From Trichopria drosophilae (taxonomy: Eukaryota > Arthropoda > Insecta > Hymenoptera > Diapriidae): DNA of 64,000 nt. Under the pieces are notes generated by a model. It searched no databases. It was not told the DNA's origin and worked only from the letters and a program-made list of their open reading frames with translations. The DNA is taken from positions 20,557,001 to 20,621,000 of the forward strand of contig CM059587.1 of the NCBI GenBank assembly GCA_030407085.1. Direction: 5' to 3'. The number at the start of each line of letters is the position of its first letter. Position 1 is the first letter of the stretch. This document shows positions 14,584-25,063 of this stretch, piece by piece. The translations under genes were made by a program, and so were the position numbers.

Positions 14584-14780
14584 ACCGTAAAATCCGATTT
14601 TACGGCCTACTTCTAGTCAACGTGTAACATGAATCTGCGCTGTCAAAAATATAACCCATACGGACTAAATGCAATCCGCGAAAACGAATTTTTACAACTT
14701 TCAATACCGAAAAAAAGCTTCGCTGGTCCTCGTACGCCGCTATCGAATTCGAACCGTAAAATCTCGTTTTACGGCCTTGT
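14584..14780. repeat. Paired TTTTACGG hairpins (GCGTAAA-type repeat)
   Basis: Two short hairpins, CGTAAAATCCGATTTTACGG (about 14588-14607) and CGTAAAATCTCGTTTTACGG (about 14755-14774), bracket about 150 bp. The same AAAATnnnnATTTT hairpin style is found at 43023 and, with AAAGT, at 51.55-51.73 kb. The stretch therefore probably belongs to that dispersed family. Confidence 0.5.
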
Positions 14781-16189
14781 ATCGATAAATACTATTTATG
14801 CACGAGTGACATAAGGGACAATTTTTCCCACGGCTTTTCACTTTGCAAATATGTACGTCCCTAGATGGTAACACTTTATTTATTCACTACAAACAGATAT
14901 CATAAGTACCAACATACGCAATTACCAAATAACTTGTTGTAATTTTTAGTCACAAAAAAAATAGTGAATTGCTTAGCAAGGGTGTAAAGTATACTTTTAT
15001 GCACAACTAAGAATTGTCAAAGGAGTTGATTTTACATGAAGTTGTGCTGTCACTGTCAGTGTCATAATAGACAATTTCACCCACTTTTCATTTTACTGAC
15101 ACACACAATTTCAAATATAACTTTTTATCAACTTTTAATCCTAGTTCAAATACCGCCAGGACAAGTGTGTTAATCTAATCTTAATCCAGTGAGTGAAACG
15201 CTTCTTTTTTTAATACCGACAAATTTCTTTACTTCTTGCATGACTAGAATATTATGATACAAGTACGGCATATTCATCAACTTGTATACTAAAATTTGAG
15301 GATATCCGGAAAACAGTTTTATTTCGTGGCGTTACGCATGCCCATGATATATACGAAGAACACGTTATATAACAATTATAAACTTGTCACGCACCGTATA
15401 CATATAAAACTCGAAAAAAAACATTTTATTGTAAAAGGCGTCGATAAGTAGGTAAATCTCTTCGTTCTAGTTTTTAACAGTCTACCCCTGCAATTTGTGC
15501 AGTTAGTCCGGTCATTTTGCGCTTTCACCTTTAAAGCGATTTTTTAGCGATTCTTCAATACTCACAAGACTTTATGAAAGATTATTTTAACAAAAGCAAA
15601 AGAACATATAATTACCTACATTTTTATCTATGAATGATTAACGTTGGTTAAAAACGACCGCCGTAATTAATAAGTAAAAATTAAAAATTTGCAGTGAATG
15701 CGTTTTATTATTCTATAACTTTTGTTTAAATAAATTTCCTAAGATCTTACTCGGGTATTAATGATACAGTGAAAATTACATCTTAATTAAATATTTGTAA
15801 CAGATTTTTATAGATATGAAGAAAACAATTGACGAATCATTATTGTCCAGTTGGACAACTTATAGAAAATAAAAAAAGCTTCAAAATGATCACTTATACA
15901 TTAAAATATCTGTAATAGAAGCAGAGTGATTAAAACAACAATTTTGACGTTTTGTGCGAAGATGAAAAATGAGCACATTGGAAACATTATTGCCAAACTT
16001 CAAGTTATGTATTTTTTAAGTCTTCTAGGTCCCTCTCAAAATGATTCATCGACGAACATTCACTTTCTGGGTTAGGGCTAGTTTTTAGTTAAAATGACTG
16101 TCCTAAGTTCATACCTTTTACAAAGACATTCGAAATATATCCGCGCAGAATCTCATTTTTCCTCGCGATATTTCCATTTTTGGACGGAG
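14781..16189. other. Nothing recognised
   Basis: AT-rich sequence with short open frames only. I saw no motif, RNA gene or clear repeat. Confidence 0.4.
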
Positions 16190-16600
16190 TAAAATGTGTC
16201 ATCATACACTGTCAATCGCAAAAAAAAATTTAACTCATACGGGCGAAAAGTTTGTTTTGTCATATCTGCACAAAACTGCTACCTTTCCGTGCAGGTTAAG
16301 CGAACGGAAAGTTGCCATTTATGGCCGAGGACGCAACTGCGCATGCGCACGGGCGTTTTCAATGTGTACCGCCCGCTGTTCTCATTACAGCCCGCCACTC
16401 GTTACCACCAGCCAGTAAGGTGGCATTTTTGTCGACAGGTGTGACAAAAATTATCGTGTGTACCACGGGCGGAAATGCATTACACGCTCGGGCGATGCTG
16501 AATCAGCGGCATGACTGGGCTCGCCTCGTCTTTGCCTACGACTCGAGCTGCAGTATCGCCCGCGCCGTAATACATGCCTTTCCGCCCTAGATACACAATA
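16190..16600 (+). repeat. GC-rich dispersed repeat, copy 1
   Basis: This roughly 400-bp block is much richer in GC and CpG than its surroundings. It recurs in reverse orientation at 57630-57980, with shared phrases including CGCCCGAGCGTGTAATGCAT, GCAGCTCGAGTCG and CTGCACAAAAC. Several overlapping frames are open across it (74-92 codons), which reflects the GC content and not a gene. The family is unknown; a SINE or a non-autonomous transposon would both fit. Confidence 0.7.
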
Positions 16601-17790
16601 TACTATTAAGCACATTTTTCATAATGGCGAAAAGAGAACGCACCGCAACTTTCAAATTTTTGATGCTCAAACGTATAATTTATACTGAAACTATTTTCAT
16701 GGAATAAAATGTTTTAATAAAAAATCATGACACAAAAATAATCGTCGATATGAGTGAAGTGACACGTTGATAGCAAAAATAGGTTAAAAAACTGCGCGAG
16801 AAAAACTGAGTTACTTTTTCTTCGAACAAAAGCCGCGTAAAGTCCTAAAGTAATTTTTGTGCTGATGAGAACTCAATCCACTTTAGCCCCGACACAAAAT
16901 TAACCCATTTTTGCTGATCAGCAAAACCCAATTTACGTCCGTACCAATTCAAAATATAGGGCGGCTGAAAATCAATTACAATTTCTGTGCGGGCAAAAAT
17001 GACGTTAACTTGTAATTTGTTTTTGCCCTGAAGAATATTGTAAGTCATGTTTATCCATAATTATTTCGTTTTTGTTCGCGCACAATATAATAATTTATTT
17101 TTGCTCGCGGCACAATTTTAATCCATTTTCACTATCAGCGTATTACATTTTCTTCCCGGAAAATAACATAGTTTTCCTGAGAGGATCGAATTGTTCTAGA
17201 CTGCTGCAGACCTGCAAAACTATAGTAGTGCCCAGTAGAAAATTACCAACTGTTCTCTTCGGGTGTGCTAATTTTTTCAAATACTGGAGAAAGTTCCAGT
17301 TTTCCGCAAAAAAACAAAAACCATGCGTTGATCAAAATCTTTTGATCACACTCGGTTGGTCCCGTTTATCTCACGCCATTTTGTAGATTTCGGACAATTT
17401 GTTGTAATTATTGTGCGAATTTTTACGTGATTTTTTAAGACTCCATGGAATCGATGAATGAAACATTCTAATGGATTACACAGACCCAAATCACGCCGTT
17501 TGTAGATTTTGGGCATTTTGTCATACAATATATCTAAAGAATTTTTTTGCACTGCACTGCACTGTGGCAGGAAAATCACTTGTCCACTCCATAGACATTT
17601 CACTCCATTATTTTGGACAATTACTTTGCTCATCAAAACGACAATTATCTAACCACATTACACTTCCACAAGACACGCTATAGGTATAGTATTTTGGTAT
17701 ACCGATGTGCCCAATATAGCTTTGTTGCTTCTTGTATTTTTTAAGGATTACTATAGCTTTCATTGATGGGATTGCACAAAAGAAACATTT
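16601..17790. other. Non-coding, with short inverted motifs
   Basis: Contains the palindrome TTTGCTGATCAGCAAA near 16909-16924 and several TTTTTGC/GCAAAAA phrases within 16.85-17.1 kb, which suggest an old foldback. No gene was recognised. Confidence 0.35.
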
Positions 17791-17797
17791 TGGGTAC

Positions 17798-17917
17798 CTG
17801 AGACAAGTCGGGATCGTCGCGGATTTTGGTATCGACGGAGTGGCTCGATGAACCGTTGGTCGTTGCTATCGTCAGGCAAATCGCGATCACGAAGCACAAA
17901 TTGGCCGAGCGCAACAT
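17798..17917 (-). CDS. Putative first coding exon of a secreted peptide or protein
   Basis: Forty codons start at an ATG (CAT on the plus strand, 17915-17917) with a purine at -3. They encode MLRSANLCFVIAICLTIATT followed by NGSSSHSVDTKIRDDPDLSQ. The first ~22 residues look like a classical signal peptide: basic start, hydrophobic core with C and I, and a small-residue end near NG. The exon ends in CAG followed on the minus strand by GTACCC, a good splice donor, in phase 0. An in-frame TTG upstream would add 11 residues but is not a likely start. A CpG-rich block with two CRE sites lies directly upstream. First exons of this layout are typical of insect neuropeptide or hormone precursors, but I do not recognise the product. 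No second exon was found downstream on the minus strand, so the gene would continue beyond a long intron or outside the window. A chance frame cannot be excluded. Confidence 0.45.
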
Positions 17918-18373
17918 CGCGCACTGATCTCTGAAGCCTTTTTTGCACAAAAATCAACAAAACCAAAAACTGAGATCACCGTCAATCGGTAACAATCACA
18001 CACAAATATCGCGGCAAATTTGAATTTTTGGAGAAAGCGCGAAAGCACTCCCGAGGATTGGTTCGGAAAGGTAGTGTCGATCGTTATCACTGGTGACGAA
18101 ATAAGGATTTTTATTATTATTTTTTTAATATTCACGGATGGTAGGACGCACGAACGTTTTCAAAAACAGCCCTTCGTGGACAGAAGGTAACGTGTTACAG
18201 ACACGAAGGATAGCGCGGAACTGCGCCGCCTGGACCTACGTGCCCCCACTACGCGCGAACACGCCTGAAGTCTACGTAACCCGCCCCCTCCCCTCTGCCG
18301 TCGCCGTATAATACGGTCTCGGCGTCGCGCACAAGTACGGAGCTTTGAGGAGCGGTGCGCGCGAACCGGCAAG

Positions 18374-18381
18374 TGACGTCA
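18374..18381. promoter_or_regulatory. CRE site TGACGTCA
   Basis: Perfect palindromic cAMP-response element inside the CpG-rich block upstream of the putative secreted-peptide exon. Confidence 0.55.
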
Positions 18382-18469
18382 CGCGCCCTCTTCCCTCCCT
18401 TGACGCGACACGCGAAGGTATATCGCGAATTAAAGAGTTGATTGTCCGAGAGATGAGGACGTGCCGAAA

Positions 18470-18477
18470 TGACGTCA
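18470..18477. promoter_or_regulatory. CRE site TGACGTCA
   Basis: Second perfect palindromic CRE, 96 bp from the first, in the same CpG-rich block. Confidence 0.55.
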
Positions 18478-18934
18478 CTACTATCCATGCGTGTATAAAG
18501 ACTAGCTACGCTAGACGAATTCACGGTAAACAATTCCCGTCACCGTACGCGGCGACCTAGTAATTGACATTTTTTCTACACGGCGAGTATACCTCAAAGG
18601 GGCCTATTTTTGACGTAATTATTAAAATGTGTAGATTAATAATAGTACACTGATGGAAGTATATCTTTACCGTTAATACGTATCTTTGATTCTGTGTGCA
18701 CAAGAAATATTGGTTAATTCTTTCGCTGTGGAGACCGATTCTACCCCCGCATTTAGCTGGTAAATATTTATTATTTACGACCCAGAATATACCATGTGGA
18801 GGTATGCGGTAGGATTTCCACTTTTTTTTTTATTTATTTTTTCATTTTTTATATATTTTTCACTTTTTTTATTTTTTTTTTATTTTTTGGGGTTTTATCC
18901 CATTTTTTTTCGAAAGCACATACCATCAAGAATA

Positions 18935-19310
18935 ATGTGTTACGAAAAATGCTTCAAGTTTGTCCGATTTTGCGCGGCCAAATTGAATTTTCTGTTTAAA
19001 GTTTTAAAAATTTCTCCTCAAATTCGAATTCAAAGATTCAACATACCCAATAAAACATAACTCTTGAGTATATATGTTTCTTTAATCTTTATTTATTCAT
19101 TCTTTTATAATTACGTGTATAATGAAAAATGCTTAAAAATTGTCCGATTTTGAGCAGCCATATTGGATTTGACGTTTAGAATTTTCGAAATTTGACCACA
19201 AATTCGGATCCAGCGATTCAAAGCACCCAATAAAAGATAACGCCGGTATATAGCTGTACATTTATTCTCTGTTCATTAAATCTTTTAGAACTACGTGTAT
19301 ACACGTAGTC
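18935..19310 (+). repeat. Tandem duplication, two ~185-bp units
   Basis: The unit starting near 18938 (ACGAAAAATGCTTCAAGTTTGTCCGATTTTG and on) is repeated near 19122 with about 75-80% identity through the shared CACCCAATAAAA-like phrase and the closing TACGTGTAT. A T-rich tract (18822-18910) lies just upstream. Confidence 0.65.
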
Positions 19311-19370
19311 CACAGTGAGAGCCCACTTAGTCTACTACGTGTATACACGTAGTCCACAGTGAAAGGGTTA
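19291..19370. repeat. Duplicated 18-bp palindrome CTACGTGTATACACGTAG
   Basis: The perfect palindrome CTACGTGTATACACGTAG occurs at 19291-19308 and 19335-19352 in a 44-bp tandem. Both copies are followed by TCCACAGTGA. The second leads into GAAAGGGTTAA, a terminus-like word also seen near 51365. Confidence 0.8.
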
Positions 19371-20404
19371 ATAGTTAACCAGTTAGTGCATAAATGGGAG
19401 CTGGATCAATTTTGGACACACGCCTTTTAAATCCGCAAAAACCACTATTTCTTTATGGAACTGGGTACTCCATGGTTTTAAGGGTTGCTGAACAAGAATC
19501 TAGTCAATATTTCAAAATTCGAAACCCCTGATACGATATCCCGTGTGGAAATTTCCTCAGATTTTCCATAATTCTGACCAAAATCTGACCTCATTTACCC
19601 TACTTAGGGATTCTAAGCAGAATCGGATAAGATTCAGACTGAATTTACCGAGGTATATTTAGGTTAGGCTTATACCATTTTGTAGTAAGGGCGTGGACGA
19701 AGCAGGAATCCGATCGGAATCTGATCGGAGAAGCAGGATTCTTATCAGGATAATCCTACCGGATTCCGTTTAACCTATTCGGACAAACCTCATAGGAAAT
19801 TCTACTACTCATGCGTTAAAATTTCAACTATTATAATTAGAAAATTAAATATAGCGATTTAAATATCAAGAAACGCAAAAAATCGAGTATATCTTTGAAT
19901 ATAACATTTTTTTCGTACCGAAAGAGAATTTCCGTCACAAAATTCCTTCACTAAAGGTCAATAAATTAGTTATATTATTAAGATATATTTTTTAAATATT
20001 GACAAAATAACATCCTGGTCCCAAAATGGCGACGGCTTGCAGTAATGTCTTGTCAAAACTTTAGAACAAATTTTCTAATAGTAAACATGTTTTCGAATGT
20101 GTCAAAGAACGTGCTCAATTTTTCTCAGAATGTATTGATATAATTTTTTTATTTTTCACAATACCAAAAAAACGAAAATTTCTTGAGCATATTCTGAAAC
20201 ATTTTTATTCTTAATGAATACAGTTCTCATGAAATAAATTTGTTAACTTTTAAAAAGAAATTACTCACTGTCGCGGTCGCCATTTTGGAACCACAATGTT
20301 ATTTTGTTAATATTTAAAAAATACAAAAATTCAAAATTCGAAATCCCAGATCCATTATAACGGGTCAAATTGTGAAATCGGCTAATTCAAATGTGTGTTT
20401 CACA

Positions 20405-21080
20405 ATAGGTGTTTATATGTTTTGGGGGTTGCTGATTACGAGTCCGATGTCAGAATTTCAAAATTCAATATGACGGATCCTACCGGATTCCGACTGGATT
20501 CTGATCAGGATAATCCTACCGGATTCCGATCAGATCCGGTCGATAGTGCGTTACAATTTCTGTGATTTCCTGGTTAGACATAGGAAAGGCTGGCCGGATT
20601 GTGACCAGATTAGCATTACATTTTCTACATGGGATGTCGGGTAAAATTTTGGAATTCACCTTTTTCAAAGATCCACTTGGACAAATCAATCGTCTTTCCA
20701 ATTGCTTAATTCTAATGATAATGGGTGTTTATATATTTTTAGGGTCGCTGGTTATGAATCCGAAATCAGAATTTCAAAATTCAAAATGTCGAACCCAAAA
20801 TTACGGACCGCCATGGGCTAACTTTTATTGTGCCAATTACACATTCACCAAAATCGGTGTCTATACATTTTTGAGGTCGTTAATTAAGAATCCAATGTTA
20901 GAATTGCAAAATTCGAAATGGCGGACCATCATGAGCTAACCTTCACGGTGCCAATTGCATTTTCTCAAAAATAAGTATTTATACGTTTTCGAGCCCACTG
21001 ATTATGAATCTGATGTATACGTTACCAGAATACAAAACGACAGACTCAATTGTGGTGGATCATCGTAACCCGACTTTTGT
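20405..21080 (+). repeat. Diverged tandem units (~115-135 bp) of the CTGATTACGA family
   Basis: At least four units start near 20408, 20724, 20858 and 20973. Each has GGTGTTTATA, then a GTCGCTGATTACGAATC-like phrase, then ATTTCAAAATTCAAAATGG(C)GG. A 125-codon open frame across them is a repeat by-product. The same unit type recurs near 21.5, 28.38, 43.33, 48.87 and 50.6-51.1 kb. Confidence 0.7.
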
Positions 21081-21977
21081 TATATAGTTAAAAATAATTA
21101 TAAATATGAAAAATAATTTGTCACGAATTGTATTTTTTATTATGACTATGTATGCATTTTTTGAACCACCGGTTGCGATATTGGACAATACATATATAGA
21201 TCTCGCGGAGTGCAACTTGTTACTGTTTCCGGGTTCTCATTTGCATTCAATAATATATGAATTCTTCAAATAGGTGTTACACACCCTTAATATTTTTGAT
21301 TTTCTATTAATTTCTTGTTATAGAGGAATGTTTGTTATATGGTTTTTAAAAAAATTGTTGAAAACGATCACAAGGATTATTATCATTCTGTTCAAATCCT
21401 TATTACGATTCATTTGCACCACTTTCGGTATCAGAAAATCATCATTAGGAATAAATGTCATATGGATATATAAATTTAACCGTAAACGTTAACTCATATT
21501 GGTCCGACATTTTTGGTCCGCCATATTGAAAATTTACATTCTGACATCGGACTCGTAATCAGCGACCCCAAAAACATATGAACACATATTTGAACAAGCT
21601 GATTTCAAAATTTGACCCGCCATATTGGATCTGCGATTTCGAATTTTGAATTTTTGTATTTTTTAAATATTAACAAAATATCACGTGGTCCCAAATGGCG
21701 ACCGCGGCAGTGAGTAATTTTTTGTTAAAAATTAACAAATTTATTTCATGAAAACTGTAAACATTAAGAATAAAAATGTTTCAGAATATGCTCAAGAAAT
21801 TTTCGTTTTTTGCGAAATTGAGAAAAATAAAAAAATTATATCAATACATTCTGACAAAAATTCAGCATGTTCTTTGACACATTCGAAGACATGTTTACTC
21901 TTATAACATTTTTTCTAAAGTTTTGACAAGACATTACTGCATGCCGTCGCCATTTTGGGACCACGATGTTATTTTCT

Positions 21978-22540
21978 CAAGGCTCCACACGTCTTTATTT
22001 CACATGACAACTGATCACACGATAAAATAGAACACGACAATTGATCACGCGACAAAATATCACATGGACAAATAACCATAAACAATAATATCACTATGTT
22101 TATTCGTATAGTAAAAGCATATGCGTGCCCTAAAAATACCCTAACCTAACCTAAATGTGGCTGCACAGAGAAATTTTGTTCGCTGAAAATAAATCTGTAA
22201 ACATATGTGGAAATCGTAAACAAAATATTATAAATTTTCAAAACATATTATTTTGACACGATGAAACAATATTTTCAATATGATCTTTTAGACATCATAA
22301 TACATCAATATATGATATTTTGTAATACTGTCAATGAAAATATAAATAAAGGTCATTTAAACATGAGCAATTAATACTATGATTATATTATTGTATGATT
22401 TTTTTAACCAAGAAAATATTTAAATGTGTGATATTTTGTCGATGTGATATTTCATCAATGTGGTAATTTGACGTGTGATCAAATGTCCGTGATATTTTCT
22501 CGTGTGATCATTTGTCCGTGAAATAAAGACGTGCTACCTT
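21978..22540. mobile_element. MITE nested in the right arm of the 3-kb foldback
   Basis: The element interrupts the arm between GTTATTTT and GTCAATATTT, words that are contiguous in the left arm. Its ends are inverted: ACGTCTTTATTTCAC near 21988 and GTGAAATAAAGACGT near 22518. Inside are repeated words of the type TGATCACACGA and ATATCACATGGACAAAT close to both ends. The target duplication is short (probably TTT). There is no coding potential. Because it sits inside one arm only, it is younger than the foldback. Confidence 0.7.
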
Positions 22541-22746
22541 TGTCAATATTTAAAAAATATATCTTAATAATATAACTAATTTATTGACCTTTAGTGAAGG
22601 AATTTTGTGACGGAAATTTTCTTTCGACACGAAAAAAATGTTATATTCAAAGGAATACCCGATTTTTTGCGTTTCTTCATATTTAAATCGCTATATTTAA
22701 TTTTCTAATTATGATAGCTGAAATTGTAGCGCATAAGTAGTAGATT

Positions 22747-24076
22747 AAAATTAATTTCTTCAGGTCCACAACTTTTTGCTTCAAGTAAGCTTTTCATAAA
22801 ATATGAGGTGCTTCAATGTAACAATAAAAAAATGAATATACATTAAAGTAATAATTGTATTTTTTATTAGGATGTACTTGCAAGTATTGTTTAATTAATA
22901 AAAAGCGTTTCAGTTTTTAAAATATAGTCAAGAAGATGATGAGATGGGACGCCAAAACGTCGAAAAACACGTTTCAGTGTGTTTACTGCTTCATTGACAC
23001 GAGATGATCGAAATATATTTTCCAATCATATATATATTATGCAGTACTATTCTCTTTAGAATGTTAAATAACTGACATATTCGTCAGAAATGCTTCATCC
23101 CACCTGTACCATATTCGTAATTAAGTATTATATTCATGACGAGATCATAAAGTACCTTTAAATGTATATAACATATATATGATCGATAGGAATGGTTACA
23201 TGACACTGGAAAACGGCTTATAATTGTAATGACTAAGTAGAACGCTTACGACAATTAACAGTATAAGACACGTGATTTGTAGTACTGGCACCACTAAATT
23301 ACCATTAAGAGAAATAATTTGTATTTGTATTTCGAGTAAAAATACTGAAATACAACGTCTTGTTCAAAAACTAAAGGGCTCTTATCATTCTCCTACAAAT
23401 ACAAAATCGAAATTATTTCGAGACTATACCTAATTTTTCTTTCATCACAATTATTATCCTATTAGAATTCATCCCCCCCCCCCTTTCTGGCTTGCAATAA
23501 GTTGGGTGCAGTTTCGACAACTTATGAAAAATATATCTGAATGTTATGTTAGACAAACAATTTCTTGCAGTTAGGCGGGTACACAGTAGTTAGTAATCGA
23601 ATAAACTTCTACTGAACAAGTTTCGAGTGAATTTCAACAACATATCTGAAAAATTTAACCGTCAATTTGCGCCAACAGCGACCAAAAAAAAACTCACGTA
23701 ACAATGTTTAAGCGGAACTAAGAATTTGTTTAATTAGACTGGCAGTTTGAATATTACAATTACGATACCATATTCATATTCAGCGATCCACGCATATAAC
23801 TGTATACTATGTGCATAATTTAAGGCTATTGCAAGGCTAATTAAGTGTCCAAATTTTGCCGCTCTCATAGGTTCCGAGAAAATCACGTGCTGATAGCCTA
23901 ATACAAAGTAACATAACTCTAAAAGAAAAATTATATATACAAAATTGGCTTTCACAAGATGCTGAGGCTAATTTAAGGCTCTTCAAATGTGGTATATGGA
24001 AAAACGATGATATATCTACTACCCATAGATCGGCATTACGACGTACCTTCTATTTTTTTATTTTATCAGCAAAACT
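22747..24076. other. Nothing recognised apart from a poly(C) run
   Basis: AT-rich sequence with a 12-nt C run at 23473-23484. The open frame on the minus strand at 23734-23955 (73 codons) has hydrophobic residues but no splice context or motif to support it. Confidence 0.35.
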
Positions 24077-24740
24077 ATCGGCGTCGTAGCTCAGGCGGTA
24101 ACACACTGAACTACGAAGTCGTGGGTTCTGAGTTCAATCCCCGTCCGATGAACAATTTTTCGATTTCGTTTTCAAGCGCTGTTGGTAATACGATCCACGG
24201 TGTTTGTTTACGTTTCGAAAATATTGTTTATCCGGCGGAAATTGACTTATGACCGCTGCTGTAGGGGAGAGTGGGGTACAGTGGGTCGCAGTACACAGTG
24301 TGTCACGCTCGTTTTCTCGGCCACTAGATGTACAAAAACACTGAAACTTTTTATATTGAATAATTTTATATAATAGTTTCAGTTAAATGTATGTTTTCGT
24401 CAATAGTGAACTGTGTTAAAATGTAAGTAATGATTATCGGTTTTGAGCAGTGGAAAGTAAATTTTTTGCACTCACGGGAATTGAAAAATCTAACCTCACT
24501 TTCTATATCGGCTGATATTTTTGGTTTTGTTGTGAAGGAAATCTATCAAGGTATCGTTTAGTACTCTTATTTTATTGATTTTTTATGTTTAATGATAAAT
24601 ATTTATCCTAAATGAAGATTGTTGCATGTGGGGTACAATGTGTCACTGACCTGTGGGGAACAATGTGTCATAGTTAGAAGTTAGGTTTTCAGGTAAGATA
24701 TAGAAGTTATTATCTATTTTTTCTATTGTAGATACACAAC

Positions 24741-24935
24741 ATGGTACGTGATAAGAAACGTACAAGTACGAAAGGCACTGTTGAAGGGCATGTTATGAAA
24801 GAAGCGGTGTTGAAAGGGTTTAATGAAGGCTACAGTTGTAGAGGAGTCGCACAAGATTTCAACATTAATCGAACAACTGTTCAACGCTACGTTACTAAAG
24901 AAAATGTGATACTGACTGTTATTAAAAGTGTTTAA
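24741..24935 (+). pseudogene. Truncated pogo/Tigger-type transposase, psq HTH only
   Basis: Sixty-four codons start at an ATG 9 nt after a TTCTATTGTAG acceptor-like sequence. The protein is basic at the start (MVRDKKRTSTKGTVEG). It then has a helix-turn-helix of the psq/CENP-B N-terminal type: VMKEAVLKGFNEG, YSCRGVAQDFNIN, RTTVQRYV (about residues 18-52). This is the DNA-binding half of pogo-like transposases, which normally run to 400-600 residues with a downstream DDE domain. Here the frame ends after KSV, only about 310 bp before the right end of the element, so the catalytic part is deleted. Confidence 0.75.
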
Positions 24936-25025
24936 TTTATTATAATAATAAAATTTGCTTCTTAGACTTCTTTGACACATTGTGCCCCACGTATTTCTTT
25001 TTATGACACACAGTACCCAATTACC

Positions 25026-25063
25026 TGACACAATGTACCCCACCGGTGGGGTACAATGTGTCA
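25026..25063. repeat. Perfect 38-bp palindrome of transposon end motif
   Basis: Two head-to-head copies of TGGGGTACAATGTGTCA meet at CACCGGTG and form a perfect 38-bp palindrome inside the pogo-like element. This may be a cluster of transposase-binding sites or a remnant of an internal rearrangement. Confidence 0.85.

Larger units (their letters stand above)
17918..18560 (-). promoter_or_regulatory. CpG-rich putative promoter/5' region with two CRE sites
   Basis: GC content rises sharply between about 18160 and 18560. TGACGTCA occurs perfectly at 18374-18381 and 18470-18477, about 96 bp apart. This 8-mer is the canonical CREB/ATF site and should be rare in AT-rich DNA. The region lies upstream of the minus-strand signal-peptide exon. 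It also contains TATA-like words (TATAATAC near 18305; TATAAAG near 18495 on the plus strand), so the direction of transcription is not proven. Several open frames here are consequences of high GC. Confidence 0.45.
19797..22746. mobile_element. ~3-kb inverted-repeat (foldback) element
   Basis: The left arm (about 19797-20470) and right arm (about 21500-22746) are reverse complements over roughly 680 bp once a ~560-bp insertion in the right arm is removed. Landmarks are CCTTCACTAAAGGTCAATAA (left) and its complement near 22585, and CCATTTTGG-type words at the matching inner positions. Outer ends are near CTACTACTCATGCG and CGCATAAGTAGTAG. The roughly 1-kb spacer holds tandem ~115-135-bp units. 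No transposase was found, and target duplications were not resolved. Long foldback elements of this kind can form extended double-stranded RNA if transcribed. Confidence 0.75.

Noticed and set aside
16194..16590. Three overlapping plus-strand genes of 74-92 codons
   Set aside because: Overlapping frames in a GC-rich repeat; the reverse copy at 57.6 kb does not conserve them.
18160..18533. Arg-rich small genes in the CpG-rich block
   Set aside because: Several frames on both strands are open only because GC content is high; no motif.
18794..19060. Phe-rich membrane peptide
   Set aside because: Translation of a T-rich tract.
20562..20939. 125-codon gene
   Set aside because: Runs across tandem repeat units and repeats itself accordingly; not a gene.
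22137..22157. CCTAACCTAACCTAA resembling the insect telomere repeat
   Set aside because: Only about three units inside a MITE; too short to be telomeric DNA.
24077..24149. Functional tRNA gene
   Set aside because: The A box is good but the B box is degenerate and acceptor and T stems do not pair; a SINE head fits better.
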